DNA of 64,000 nt from Nosema muscidifuracis (GCA_028335825.1 JAIOKI010000008.1:496001-560000), one strand, 5' to 3'. Shown: positions 31,920-45,973, counted from the first letter of the stretch. Numbers and translations are program-made. Notes: generated by a model from the letters alone, not told the origin.

Positions 31920-34134
31920 TATGGATCTAAAATATTCAAATTTATATAATTTTTTAAATATTCACTTAATTGAAATATATTAATTTCTGTCAATAAACAA
32001 AATCTCATAGCTAATAATTTATTACAATAAAACATTATAATAATACTTTTTTATAAACGTAATAAATTTAATCAAATTTTTTATGTATTGTAATAATCAA
32101 ACAATTATTTAATCACCAATTAACTATTTTCAAATACAATAATAATAAATTATAAATTTTATTATCTTTTATTAATCTATATAAAATATAAGAATATGTT
32201 TTTAATTAAATAATTTGAATTGATATCAATTTACAAAATAAAATTTTTTATATAAATTAGGATGATATAATAACAAATTTACAATATTTATAGATGTAGA
32301 TAAAATTGGAAAAAATAAAAAAATATGATACCAAAAGCCAGAAAATAGCTCAATTAAAGAAGGAATTTCATATGAGTTAAAATAAATATAAAATAATATT
32401 TCTATGACTAGTAGCTTATTTTATGAATATAGAAGATGGTTAATTTTTTCCAACTTGTAACAAATATTTGTAACATTATTTATGTAAATAAATATATTCA
32501 TATTACATAAATTAATAAAATTATTAGAACTATTTATTTAATAAACAAATTTTTTCTATTCATCAACAATAAAACATATAAATCAATATTTAATAAATTT
32601 ATGTATATTTTTGTAAATACTATCATTTTTAATCTAAGTTATGTTCTTTGATTTATTTTCATTATAAAAAATAATTACAATTAATTTTCATGTTATTTCG
32701 AAACTAAATTTATTTATTATAAATAATATTTTCAATATAAATTTTTCTTAAGTTGAATTTTAAAAATAAGATTATATCATTGATTTAAACATTTAATTTA
32801 TATTATCTTCAATGAAAAAAATTCTATTATTTGTATTATAAAAACTAAATTTTATAAAATCTAATTTCAGAAGATGAAACACCATTGATAACAAAAATTC
32901 TAAGAGTTGCGAACTGAAGCGCATTTAAAATAGATGATGACATAATCAAATTTCTTTAACAGATATGAACTGTATATGGAAACAGTAATGCAATCAATAT
33001 TTTTAATATAAAAACGTCAATATATTACAACATGGAGGATTTTAAACCCTTATAAATAAGGATGAAACGAAAAAATATGATTACATTTTTAAACTTTCTT
33101 TTAGTTTTAGCAAAGGCTTGACTAACAGATATAATGTGATTTTATAATTCAAGAACTGTAGAAGTAAAGAAAAGACATTAGAATGAACTGATATTAATCA
33201 TTGAGAATCGATGTACAAGAATAAGATGAGAATTATATGTATGTAATGACGTGAGAAAGAGTTTTTACATACTTCTTGAACTATATAGAATTAAGATATG
33301 TCTAGATAGATGTGTTCAATCTAGAGTACTTAATGTGACTCTAGAAGTATAAACATAGTCAGTTCAGAGGCTCAATCTCTGAGGACCACAAATAGAGCAA
33401 TTCAAATAATCGGACCTTATCAATTTGGAATAGAAAACTTAAACATGAAGATACCCAAATTTTTTATTTAAATGGTAGATTTGTAATAAAATAATGAGAC
33501 TTTACTTTGTTTTAATAGATAAGTTAAATATGTTCTAATATATATCTAGGTATTAATCTTTTTATAGTACATATATTTTTATTTATATCGTCAATAATTT
33601 ATACTAAACATCAAAACCTCCAATTATTTATATTTTTAAACGAAACTTAACAATAAAATATCTTAATGTTTATATTTATACTGACAAAGTGATACCATAT
33701 TTTCAAAAATAGCATATTGATATCTTAATATCTCATTCTTATTATGATGTTGAAATTCTAAGCTATCTATCACTTAATTCTTAATAAAATAGATAAAGAT
33801 CCATAATTTTGATTATTAATATGCTTGTTCAATATAGAATTTTATACTAAAAAATTACACTATCTAAACATTTATTCTATCTACTAAATTTACTCATTTG
33901 AAAGTGTTATATCATCAACCAACATTGTGTATTATTAATATTATATATCAAAATTATTTAGAGGGTTAAAATTTTATAATAAAAAAGATTACAATCATCT
34001 TATAATTATAGAGGGGTTAATTAATAAAAGAGATTATACATTCACAAAATAAATTAAATTTAAGGCCATAAATTACTATAAAATCAGAATTTATATATAT
34101 AGAGTTTAAAATATAAAATTAACGTTTTAATAAA
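31920..34134. other. AT-rich intergenic region with a G/C-richer patch
   Basis: No gene supported. About 32870-33460 is less AT-rich (for example CTCAATCTCTGAGGACC near 33371) and may be a decayed gene or element, but no frame gives recognisable protein. The rest is plain A/T. Confidence 0.35.
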
Positions 34135-35760
34135 TTAATCGTTGTTATCACTCGTTAATATTTCTTCGTAAAATGTTTGAAGATATTTTTTCTCAAAATT
34201 ACCTTCTGAGTATTTCAAAATCAAATCTTCATCAACTATTGATTTATCACTTATCAATTGAGAAATAAATAGAATCATTCTAGAAGGATGATCTAAAATA
34301 TATTTATGATTTCTGTAAATAGGTTTATAATAAACTCTCTCAATAAAAATATTTAACTTTGTCATTATTGAGTAATCTTTGTTATCTGATAAATTCATTT
34401 TTTCTTTCACAGAAGCAATTGATAAAATCTGATTGAACTCTTTGAAAAAATCTAATTCATTATTCAGATTATTTGCAATATCACATAATTCAAAATATAG
34501 CAGAGTATTATATAAAGTGAATCTAATACTCTCATAATGAGAATTTATATGATTAGTAATATCTTTAATATCAATACTAGCACTATTTTGATAATACAAA
34601 TAATCCTTAAACTGAGATTTGGTAATTATAGCTAAACTATATAGAATGTTAATTAGAATTATTCCCTTGTATGAATCTTTATTGTTCAATATATTTTTTA
34701 AGACTGTTGTATATATTTCACTTCCTTTTAATGCATTCATTAGTCTATTTATATCCAATAAAGTTGGCCTATCTATTCCAGTAACTATTAAGTAATAATT
34801 TTTTATCCCTTCAAATTGATCTTTTGATATAGTTAGACATTCAAGATTTTTATCAACTGATATTTCTTCATCATATAAATAACATATTGAATTCCAAATT
34901 ATATTTTTTTCATTTATTTTCAAATCTATTTTTCTTGTTAACCTAATATTTTCTGATTCCATATTTGTTCTTTTAAAAATAAAGTTGTCAGTAGCTTTAT
35001 CAATTATTTCCATAATCAAACCTATTTTTAACAATTCAAAGTTGAAATTTTTAACAAATTTCAAAAATGCATCTGCATCTTCTTCTGAAATAATATTATT
35101 TTTGATATAAAAATATCGAAAACATTCAGCTAAGTCAAAAGATCCTATATTAAATTTTAAAAAATACTTCTCATTTTTTGCTCCAAATAAAGTAAGATTA
35201 AATAATTCTTTATCATAATTTTCAACAAAATAATCTATGTGTTCTATTTTTTTCTCAAACGTACATGATGCAAATATTAAATCGTTTCTAATAATAGATT
35301 TATACTTTATATAGTCTCTTTTACTTTCATCATAGTTTTCGATCATGTGAGTATAAGATGATAGATTTTTCAAAAATTCATAAAGATACATCTCATTCTT
35401 ATATAAATTATCATTTTCTACTATAAAAATATATTTTATTTCTCTATCTCCAAAAGAATACAACTGTTGAATTATTTTGGCTTTTAAGGATTCTTTAAGA
35501 TTTAAATCCTCATCTAAATGTTCATCCAACTTAATAATAATTGGGTTAGTTATTCCATGAAGCTTATCAAATCTTTCTATTACTAAATCTGAACGATTTA
35601 GTTTAATTATATGAATTATATAATTTTCGTCTAAATCTAAGCATGCATAATCTCCTGTATTCAATTTATCCTGAATCTTCTCTAATAGCTGATTTTGAAT
35701 ATTATAATGTAGTTCAAGTAATTCTGATAATACATAAGTAAAAAGTAAAAACAATTTCAT
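34135..35760 (-). CDS. Secreted ~550-residue family protein, divergent paralog
   Basis: Function unknown. 541 residues. Residues 1-15 (MKLFLLFTYVLSELL) form a signal peptide; no later transmembrane helix. It aligns along its length with the protein at 20093: TGDYACLDLDENYIIHIIKL for the DSGDFVFI..HVIKI block, LVIERFDKL for IVITRYDTL, IIIKLDEHLDED for ITISLNKYLDDN, IFIVENDN for FYIVKNDE, LKNLSSYTHMI for MKNLSDYSRYI, and TLLYFELCDIANN for LLMYFEMCDMYKK. Identity is low, so the paralogs are old. Two cysteines are conserved in context (the FELCD/FEMCD cysteine is the clearest). The gene is intact, implying selection to keep it. No CCC lies before this ATG, unlike the duplicated copies. Confidence 0.85.
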   Translation of the reverse strand: MKLFLLFTYVLSELLELHYNIQNQLLEKIQDKLNTGDYACLDLDENYIIHIIKLNRSDLVIERFDKLHGITNPIIIKLDEHLDEDLNLKESLKAKIIQQLYSFGDREIKYIFIVENDNLYKNEMYLYEFLKNLSSYTHMIENYDESKRDYIKYKSIIRNDLIFASCTFEKKIEHIDYFVENYDKELFNLTLFGAKNEKYFLKFNIGSFDLAECFRYFYIKNNIISEEDADAFLKFVKNFNFELLKIGLIMEIIDKATDNFIFKRTNMESENIRLTRKIDLKINEKNIIWNSICYLYDEEISVDKNLECLTISKDQFEGIKNYYLIVTGIDRPTLLDINRLMNALKGSEIYTTVLKNILNNKDSYKGIILINILYSLAIITKSQFKDYLYYQNSASIDIKDITNHINSHYESIRFTLYNTLLYFELCDIANNLNNELDFFKEFNQILSIASVKEKMNLSDNKDYSIMTKLNIFIERVYYKPIYRNHKYILDHPSRMILFISQLISDKSIVDEDLILKYSEGNFEKKYLQTFYEEILTSDNND

Positions 35761-38700
35761 AAAGATAAAAATTTTTTTGTTTAAATATTTTTAATTTAAA
35801 TTAAAAATTTTCATATAAATTTAATTTAAAAAATTTTCTACATAGAAAACATTGAAAAAAGTAATAGTTTAAATAGATAATTAGATTAATATAAATTTAT
35901 TTATTAAAAAAAAATTCGTTTTTTGAGCAACGTTTATATATTTACAAAATATAAATTAAAAACACTTTCAACAATAATTTATTTTCTTTGGAAATATATT
36001 AATAATTTAGTTACCATATAATCTTATTTAAAATATATAAAAGAACACGTTGTTTTTAATTTATTTAAAGATAAATTTGACATATTTTATGAAATTAAAA
36101 AAAAAAGTTTGTTTAATATTTTAAATGGGTTCTTTTAGCTTTTATAAATTCTAAACCTGTTTACACTAATCTCTAGTCTTAGACTTTATTTATAGTTAGT
36201 TTTTTAGTTACATTAAATTTGCAATATTATTAATTTGTTAAATTAGACTGAAAAAAGGAGACTTAGATAGCTAATATATAAATTTTTTTTCAAGTTATCT
36301 AAACAAAATAATTAGAATATTTATGAATATTATCTTATTAAATTATAATTTTTAAAAAAGTTTTCTTATACTTTGGATAAATTAAGAGAAATAAATAATA
36401 AAGACATGGCGTAATAAAATTTATTTTTTTTTATTTAATAAAACTTATGCAATCGCTTCTAACTGTAACAATATGTTGAAGAATCTTTTTATCATTTTCT
36501 TGGTCTTATGATTTGAGTGTGTCTAATACAATTTTATCAATCTTTTTCATTCTTCTGAGATCTTTCATCTATGTATAATTATTGTTTAATACAATGACGT
36601 TTTTAGTAGTTAAGTAGATTAGAGACTATTTACGAAAAGTATCTTTAAATGTGTCAAGTATTAAATTTAATATTGTATTATTTTCAACATATTTGTCTTG
36701 ATCATATTAGTTATTATAAATTTATAACATATTTAATAGTAAGTAAAAATAATTGAGTTAACTTTAACGTCTGTCAGAGATATCTAGTGACACTTTAAAC
36801 ATTCAATAAGGAAGATAAAATTCTCTTTGAATATTTTCTTTATGTATGTCTAATATTAATTTTGAAAGTTATTAATAATAGACTGTATAGATACTTTCTA
36901 AGTTTTCAAAGAGCCTTTGCTAATTTTGTCTTTTTAAATATAAAAGAATGAACAAATCAATTTATAAAACCTTTCAATGTACTTTTTATCAAAATTCTTA
37001 GATATGTTATAATTATATTAATAAAGATAATATTTGTTCTAGAATAGATACAATATCAATTTATATAAATTACAAAATTTTATTTTAAAACACGACTTAT
37101 GTTTTATGTATCAACCTCTTCTATCATTCCATTTATATCGTTGAGCTTATTTAATGTTTCTGTATGATCTGAAACAGTGCCGATAATATATTTTTACTTC
37201 ATATATAAAATAAATAATAATTGATGTAAAAGTTAACAATTTTCTTTTTCTAAATCAAACACATAATAAAAGAAATTTCTTAGATTTTTCAACTATGAGA
37301 TAAATATTTTTGAAGTTTTGACCTTGAATTAATTAAAATATAAATTATCAAATTAAAAAAAATATTTGTCTCATTTATATGTAATAAATCACTAGAGACT
37401 ATTATGATTAATTAGTTCTTGATGACTCATAACGATCTAATTTATTTTCTGACCAATAGTTACTATGACATAAATAAATACTAAGTCAATAAGTATTTCA
37501 TTATTTTTATTAATTGTATATAAATATGTTAAAACTTATAAGAAATATTATTTATGTATTCTTATAATGGTTATTATATCTAAATGTTTTCTTCCTTATA
37601 TGTTAAAATATTTTAAAAAAATCAATAAATAAACATTGAATTAGAGATAAATAAAATTGATATTTATGTTTATCGCTTTTTTAATAATGTTAATTTTACA
37701 CAACTATAATCATAACTTTCATTAGAACAAGAGAATATTGAAATCCCATATAAATCAATATAAATATTGTTTCAATGAAAAATATATGCTAATTAATGAG
37801 AAAAAAGTTGATATAAAAATTTTTATTTGTATGAATATAAATATGTTTTGTTGTGAGTATAAAAAATTTTAAATAAATCCCTAATTTTAGTAATCTCAAT
37901 ATAAATTAGAAAAATGATAACATACATAAATACATCTATATCAAGATAAAAAACTATATGAATTATGAAAATGTTATCTACAATCTCTCTTAAAGAAGAT
38001 AAATCAATGCTTGTGAATTCAAATAATGAGATTGAACTAAATATCATAGACATTTAAAGTTATCTAAACAAAACATTTACTGGAAGATATTTACAAATTA
38101 AATAATACCCTATGAAATATTAAGTTATTCAATTATGAGGATGAAGGTAGATAGAGAAAGAGCAAAAGCATAAAGTGTCAATTTTTTTAATATTATTAGA
38201 AATTTGAAAAAAAAGAAAAGTTAATGATTTTAAAAAATTGAAAGACGTTAACTTTGTTATAATAGAAAAACAAAAATTAAGAAGAATAGCTCAGTAGCAG
38301 GTGTATAGTGGACAAAGAATATTACAACAGGTAATCTAATTATAAAGTAAGAAATAGTAATATTCTTTTGTTGGACATAAGAAGAAGATAAATACGAAAC
38401 TTCTAGTCTTGTTCAACTTTCAGACATAAATATCATAGACATGAGAGTCTGTTAGTAATATACATGTGCCTTAGTTAATTTTATGATGGAATACAATGTT
38501 AGAATATAAAGGATTGATATATTAAACATAATAAAAGATATAATTAGTGTTTTAGAAAATCAAAAAGTGATGATAAAGTCATACAAAGAAAAAGGAATAC
38601 TAGTTTACTCATGAAGTTGTTACAAATATAACACATAAAATTCTTATATGTATGAGGAAGGGTCTAGTTAAATCATAACATCAAGCTTGTAGAGACATGA

Positions 38701-41449
38701 GACTTACTCTAAATCATATTTAATAAATGAGTCATAATATGAAAAATTAGAAATATTTTACAACTGTTTATCTTTATAAAACACCATTCAATTTCAAGAA
38801 TAAGTTGGATGAATGAAAATTAATGCTAATAATAATAAAGATTTATATACTATTATTTAAGTGTGTAAACAATATAATATATAAAGAAATTGGAAAATCG
38901 AATGATGTAATATTTCAGAGAATAATGAATATATTGATAGATAAAGGATTAATATTAAAAAAGAAGATTAGAAGTTAAAAAGCAAGAAGTAGAGTTTTAT
39001 GGAATCTTAATTTTACAGACAAAATTAAAAAATCGAAGAAGTAAGAAGATTGTATCGTGTATTAGAATAGTAAATTTATAAAGGACTGTTTTTCATAATT
39101 GAGCCTATACTTAACATGACATAAAAAGATGTAAAATATAAATAAATAGAGAAATACATAATTTACTTTATTAGATTGAAATGAATACTACTAATTGATT
39201 TAATTCTAAAAACACAGACATTATGAATGATTTTATTTTCGAAACTAATGCATTAAGTAATAATTTTTGAATAATTTTTAGACAAATACAATACAGAAAC
39301 ATATTAGATAAATTAAGGATCTAAAAAAATTTATAATCATTGAGAAAGAAATATTATCAAATCTATAAAAATTGTAATAATTTAGATACTTATATTAAGA
39401 AACAATACAAAAATAGAAAATGTGATGTTTTGAGTAGAACAAGACATTATAATGAAAATAAAGACATGATCAAAAAAAGATAATTATATCTAACATTTAA
39501 ATATGATTTATCGAGAAGAGAAGACAGTACATGACAATCTAAAGTCATTATATGAATATAATATTGAAGTAATGTAAAGACAAGTAAATTATACAAACTT
39601 ATTGGAGTTAAAGAACAAAACTTATCCAAGATGAAATATCGAAGAAGTAGTTTCATATAACATATGAAAAAAATTAATCACTTATAAATGAATGTATTTT
39701 AGATATTAGAAAGATATAAAAATGAATAAATATAAACTAATAAGTTTGTTATTCAAACCTAACCTAAAAAATAAGAAGTTCCAAAAGAACATAACAATAA
39801 GGTGTAGTTCATATTCAGATATATTAGATGAACCAATGATTTAAGTCTGAGATAATAAAAAAATTAAAATGAGTACATAAAGATATAATTTAAGAATTAT
39901 GTAGACGATATGCTGTATGTAATATAGAATTCATACAAGATAAAAAATAGAATTAATTCAATAGATAAAGTTCTATAAGCTCGATATTTAGATCCATATA
40001 TTATTAGAATATAATGAACAAATTAAAAGTACTCAGATCAACTTAGCCTTATCTAGTTTATATATGTTTTAATTCCCTGAGAGGATAATAAATAACCCTT
40101 GGTTTTGCTAATCTCAAAAATTAACTATTTTAAATCTTTTAATGAATAAGCAGTCGATTTAATGATAAACAACTGTCACATTAGAATTTGTGTGGTATTA
40201 TCTCATAAAATAACTATTTTATTTTTCTAATCAAAGTCTAATATTTAACATAAAGAAATATAAATATATTTATTATTGATGACATCTTAAAGAAGAATAT
40301 GTCACTTAATACTTATATTTACTCCTTAAAATATATGACTTTTTGACAAATAAATATTTCTTATCTTCTACATATATTCTTCAATAAGATAGATTATCAT
40401 CAATTATTATTACACTATTCAAAATATGAATGTATTTTTTATTAATTATCTACTTTAAGATATTCATCATACATTTATTTTTTATAGAATTTATTATTTA
40501 GAATATATTTGTATGTAGGATAGAAATTATCACATTATATAATGGAAGAGTCTAAAAAGAAGAAGATTTATTTATGTATGAAATAAAAATAGAGAAATAC
40601 TTCAAATAGTAAAGAATATGTAAACATAATAAAATGTGAATATATACTTATAAAAATATGTGAAAATATAAACATAATAAAATAATGCGAATTTATCATT
40701 TTAATATAATGACAAGATATGAACATAAAATGCGAATTCATAAATATTAATTAATTAAGTATATTTATTGAAATTATAATTCATACATTAACTATTTCAC
40801 TATCACACACATTTTAAGATATTTCTCAGATATAAGTTTATTATATATTAGAATTGTATAAGAGAATTAGAAGGAATAATATCTGTACAAACATTTATAT
40901 CACATAGATAGACAATACCAATGAGTATAAAATATAAATTATAATTTCTAAATTTATAAAAATATAGACTACTATAGATAAACTTATAGTACCTAATATT
41001 TATACATTTATATATACAAATTTTACATCTGAAAATTGATAACAGAAGTCATGTAATCAAAATAATCTAGTCAAGAAGAACTTTAAGATAGTATTTGTCA
41101 ATTTGAGAAATCTTTAAATATTTTAGTTTTAACTTATCTAATAGTAAGGATAAAAAATATTTTAAATATTTCTAATTGAGGGTAAATAATATGTAAAATT
41201 ATTTGTAAAAAGACATGTATTTTTCTATAACTTTCTTAAATTGCTGCTTTTTAATTTATATTAACATACTAAATGTTAAATTAATAATTGTAGGGTGAAG
41301 AAATTCAATAACTATAAATATTACAACATAAACAAATCTTAAGTAAATTTTTAGTTCTAATTAATCTTCTGATAAAATAAAATGAATTTATCAATATAAA
41401 ATCAAAAAAAAATTTATTTAATATAAAATAAAATTTTTAATCCTTCTAA
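35761..41449. other. 5.7-kb AT-rich region with possible decayed coding DNA
   Basis: No intact gene. About 36400-37150 on the minus strand has helix-like phrases broken by many stops (a KKYIERFYKLICSFF-type stretch) and could be a fossil of the neighbouring secreted-protein genes, but the match is too weak to call. About 38140-39100 and 39420-39660 are A-rich with long interrupted frames. No repeats or RNA genes recognised. Confidence 0.3.
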
Positions 41450-41805
41450 ATGCTATTATTATATTTACTACTATCATATTCTCTCAATGATATTCTTGTA
41501 ATAGATTTAGATGATGGATCAATAAACAAGAAGATAAAAGAAACTTGTAAATACAGATCTGACAATGATAATTCAGAAATTTTAAATAATTTAAAATACA
41601 TAACAAAGTATGTTATTTTTTTAACATAATGTCATCAATATTTATTTTAGTTTTATCAGGAGTTTATGATTATTTTTTTGGAACTTCATTTTTAATATTC
41701 ACCTTTGTACTTTTATTATTATTACTATTATTATCATTATTTATATGTTCATTATTTCTAATTATATTTTTAGAAATAAGAAAATGCAGGAATAATTTAA
41801 ATTGA
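41450..41805 (+). CDS. Possible split small membrane protein (two overlapping ORFs)
   Basis: ORF 1 (41450-41629, 59 residues) starts MLLLYLLLSYSLND, a signal-peptide-like N-terminus, followed by a hydrophilic segment with one Cys. ORF 2 (41629-41805, 58 residues) starts in the stop of ORF 1 (TAATG), in another frame; it has a long Leu/Ile-rich membrane helix and a short basic end (EIRKCRNN). Together they look like signal peptide, short ectodomain, membrane helix and tail of one type I protein split near a T6 run. It could equally be two chance frames in A/T DNA, and an opposite-strand frame overlaps. No CCC upstream. Confidence 0.3.
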
Positions 41806-43854
41806 AAAAATAACAGAGATAATTTCATTTTTATACTTATATTATCTGATAAATCTCTAGATTTATTTTTAACCATTATATTTTTGAATATCATTTCTAC
41901 GTCATATTTTTATTCAAATTCATCTATAGTGACTTAAATCATAGAAGTAAAACATTATCATTTAGATACATCTTATATTATAAAACATATTTATTTGAAG
42001 AATAAAATCTATAAGTATTAATATAAGACTTTTTATACAGTATTGGAATAAATTAATTTAATCATCAAGAAATTTATAAATAAAAATGTTAAAATAATTT
42101 ATTATTTTACCCCATCTAAAAGAAATTAAATTAAAAGATAATAATAATATAAATTAAAATGTATTAGCTTATCATACATGAATATCTATTATAATAATAC
42201 TATTTAGTATTCTAAGATTGATCTCTTATGAATTAATAAAAATTTTATATTTTCTGATTTTATGGTTTAATTGATAAAATTTAATCACTATCTTTTATCT
42301 ACATGTTACTACCATATTATAATTATAAATATAGAAAAGTAAGAATAATATTTTATGGGTTAAAAATTAGAAAAAAAATAATGTTTCTTTAACATCTTTA
42401 TATTTCCATATATCTGATATATATTTTACTCCCTTAAATTTTGATAATATTATATAATTATTATATTTATAATGAGGAGTGAGTCGATTCAGAAAAAATA
42501 TTAACAATATAGAAATAATGAATTAAAAAAATATATTTAATGTTATTGAATATTTATTCATTCTGCTAATATCTTTATAATACCTAAAACTCTAATTCTT
42601 AAGATCACTATTCCTATCTCACTAGATTTATTTTACCTATTAAAAATAATCTTAATATAGATAGAATAAAGTAAGTAAATTTTAATGAGTTTATAAAATT
42701 ATCAGTATTTCTTCTATTCTTAAAAACTCAAGATTATTATAAATATCACCACTTCTTCTTCTACGACTATATCATTAATCTGATACAAGTCATCATCATA
42801 GATTGATGTTTACTTTCTTGATTCCAAAGATCTCACATGTTTTTTTAATGATCTTCCATAGCTTAGAATAGATCTCTAATCACTCAATTATATCTTGATT
42901 TTATTTGATGTATTCTAAATTATTATCCATGGGATCTAAAAAGTTGTCTTTTTTATGTTATGGGTCTAAAAAATAATTTTATGATTAGATTAATAAGATA
43001 GAGAAGTCTTTTTTCAGCCTCATATATATTATTAATTAATTAATAAAATGAATCATTAAGAATAAATTAAAATAACATAAATAAAAAAATATATTTATTA
43101 AGTATTATATAAATAATATACAATACATAATTTAATATTTTTCCTTAAAGATATAAATTAGATGATAGTAAAACTATTCAGAATATTTATTAAATCATTT
43201 TTGTTTACCATATTATTATCATGATTTTAGATTTGAAAATTATTTTTGATTTTGGAAATATCTTTAAATTGTATATATATTTGTATAATGTGATTTCCCA
43301 AAACCCCCTAAGATTTTTATAAAAAAATTATCAATATATATTGAATTTCTTTCGTATAAACTGGGAGTAATTAAATTCAATTATAGATGACTAAGACCTA
43401 TAAAGAAAGATACTGGAAATGCTCCAATGTAACTTATAATGTCAGATTAACCACTCTAATGATTAAATTATTAAATCAGTTGGAGTTTATATACACACTA
43501 TGTTTTTAATAATATTTTGAAATATAAAATGAAGAGTATTATAATAGTTATACTTGCTGATTCACCTTTTGTTTTTAGAAATGAGTTATTTAATTAAATT
43601 TTGGAATCCTTGTAGTATTTATAATTATTATACAATGACAAGATGTATCATTTGATAATATAAAGGAATCTATTTATAGATTTAATTTAATTAACTTGTA
43701 TTAAATCCTGATTTTTGATATTACTGAATTAAATTTTCCAAATGGCAGAAGTTCCTTCTTAAATAAAGATTTAGATTTAGTGAAGATTTTTAAGTTTTCT
43801 TTAAGTAGTTTTTATTAAGTATATATTATACATGAAGATTCAATGGATAAAGTT
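41806..43854. other. AT-rich intergenic DNA
   Basis: No gene recognised. CCCC runs at 42110 and 43310 resemble start signals but are not followed by a usable ATG. Confidence 0.4.
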
Positions 43855-44330
43855 TTCCTATGATCTATCGTTTTCTTTCTAATAAAACTAACGAAAATGA
43901 TGATAATGTCTTTAATCTTATTAACTCTCCTCTAGACAATAAATCAGTGGAATTTTCCTAATATAATATTTATGATGAAAAAGTAGAAAGCTTATTAAAT
44001 ATGTATAAAGATATTATAGGACCATATTTAGTAGAAAAAATATGTACTTTTTGGTTAGAACTAATAATGTTGTTGAAGTATTTCATTCAAAACTTTATAA
44101 TCTAATTAATAAAAATAATTCTAGTTTCTTGTAGTACCTTAATAATCTTAAATATATTTAAATATTGAATGACTACAAGAGGAAAGTCAAAAAAATTAAA
44201 TATAAAATATGTTGATCAAGAAAGCGATATTAAGAAGTTGTGGTGATCTTATAATACAAGACTAATTACTTTAGAAGTTCTTTTGTGTAGATTGAAAGAA
44301 GCAATAAAATTAAATGCTTAAATATTTTTT
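43855..44330 (+). mobile_element. Fragment resembling a MULE-type transposase
   Basis: The plus strand reads, in shifted frames, DEKVESLLNMYKDIIGPYL and then VRTNNVVEVFHSKLYNLI, followed by NNLKYI and a basic stretch. The RTNNxVExFHxxLN block and the LxxLK that follows are typical of the C-terminal part of MULE-like transposases, where RTNN..E.WH is common. At least one frame change and two stops interrupt it. The catalytic acidic core and zinc finger are not seen, and no terminal repeats were found. It is a short decayed piece of an autonomous DNA transposon at best. Confidence 0.45.
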
Positions 44331-45973
44331 AAGTAAATTTTGCGACATAAACGTATCATAAATTTTATAAATAAAAATTTTACAATAATTGGGGTTAACT
44401 TTCAAAAAAAATCCAACATATTTATCAATTTATAAGCTACTAACCGAACCTGTTATTTTAGTCATTTTTAACAAAAACATGAGGAAAAGAAAAATTAATA
44501 TTTTCGAAAAAAGAACCATCTTTATTATAATAAGAATTGTAAATCTTGAATAATTTTAATTAGATTAAAATTATTAATAATAAAGTAAAGAACAAATGTT
44601 ATATAGAAATCTACTAATTATGTTATAAATTTAATGGATTGGTTATTTTTAAAAAGAATGAATGATCAACGTCAGGAAAATAATTTAAATTACAAGATTG
44701 AAAATCTAATGTATCACATTGGAATGATATTTATGATAAGTTGTTACAAGAAAAAGTGCATATGAAGGTCTAGATAGAATTTTATGAAAGGATATAAAGA
44801 GAATATCATTTTTAAGAAGTAAATATTGCCAAAAATATAACATATAAAAAGATACTAAAATTGTAAAGAAAGAATTTAATAAAATATTATCATAATGACT
44901 ATATTGTTAGATAAGGAGGAATATATGATTTAAAACAAAAAATGTTAAAATTATTATTTTAAGAGAAGTATAGAATAACACGTCATTAAGTATATATAAA
45001 ACAAAATATTTATGATTTAATATTTTTTGTCAATTACTTATTCATCAATCTTTTCAATTTACACTTCTGACAAGTTTGTTTCTTTTTAATATTTATTATA
45101 GATTTCTTATGACTCTTGTTCATAGTTTAGCTTTCTAAAGTTCCTCTGAGTACTTTATTAAAATCTCATCTTCTATTCAACTTTTTAATTTGAGTTACAT
45201 TTTATATCTTGTAACCAATAATAGTGTCATTATTGAAATAAATTTGTATAAAAAATAATTGATCATATTTGTGTTTCATCTAGGTTAGGTAAGTTATAAA
45301 TCACAAAACTTATTTTTACATATATTAAATATTTATGAACTATTAACAATATTTTGAATTTAATATTAATTTAAAATTTGATCAATTTATAAAAATTTAA
45401 TTAATTACTTTATAAATCGAAACGAACTATATAATTAAATTTAAGTACATTGTAGTGAAATTTGATTTTATGATAAAATGATTAATAAAAAATACTTGAA
45501 TCAATAATTAATAATATTCTAGATCAAGTAAATGTGAGACCAAAATAACTTCTTTTGTAGTTATATTTACAACTTAGTAACTACTTACCACAAAAATATA
45601 CAAATCAGAGTTCTCAAGAACATTCTTGAAAGTATGTCTTGCGATCATAGATGAGAACACATGTAAAGAAAGAACTGCAAGTAGGATCTTTCTATGATAG
45701 ATACCATTCATCTATTGTAATTCTGAAAAGAAATAACAAATTTTAGTAAATTTAGATAAAAATCTAGTTTATATAATCATAGTGTATTTTATAGTATTGT
45801 AAGATGAAGTTTTAATTAAAATTTTATAACTTTTTTAAATTAAAAGTAATATCAATATAAAATATTTTTTAAATATTTTAAAAAATCACTTTCATGCAAT
45901 TCTTTTAGATTAAAATCATAAGATTTTAATTAAAATACTATTAATTAAAAATAAACTATATAAATACATAACA
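44331..45973. other. AT-rich intergenic DNA with a G/C-richer patch
   Basis: 44640-44960 contains coding-like but interrupted sequence that could belong with the upstream transposase fragment. 45535-45740 is clearly less AT-rich, yet no frame or RNA fold was recognised. The remainder is the 5' flank of the next gene. Confidence 0.35.

Noticed and set aside
36390-37150. Possible fossil of the 444- or 541-residue secreted proteins on the minus strand
   Set aside because: Some phrases are suggestive (SFFYLKR, YSLLLITF), but the frame is broken too often and no run of matches is long enough to separate it from A/T bias.
42100-42130. TTTTACCCCATC like the secreted gene's start region
   Set aside because: It is followed by TAA instead of an ATG-led frame; no family protein is encoded downstream.
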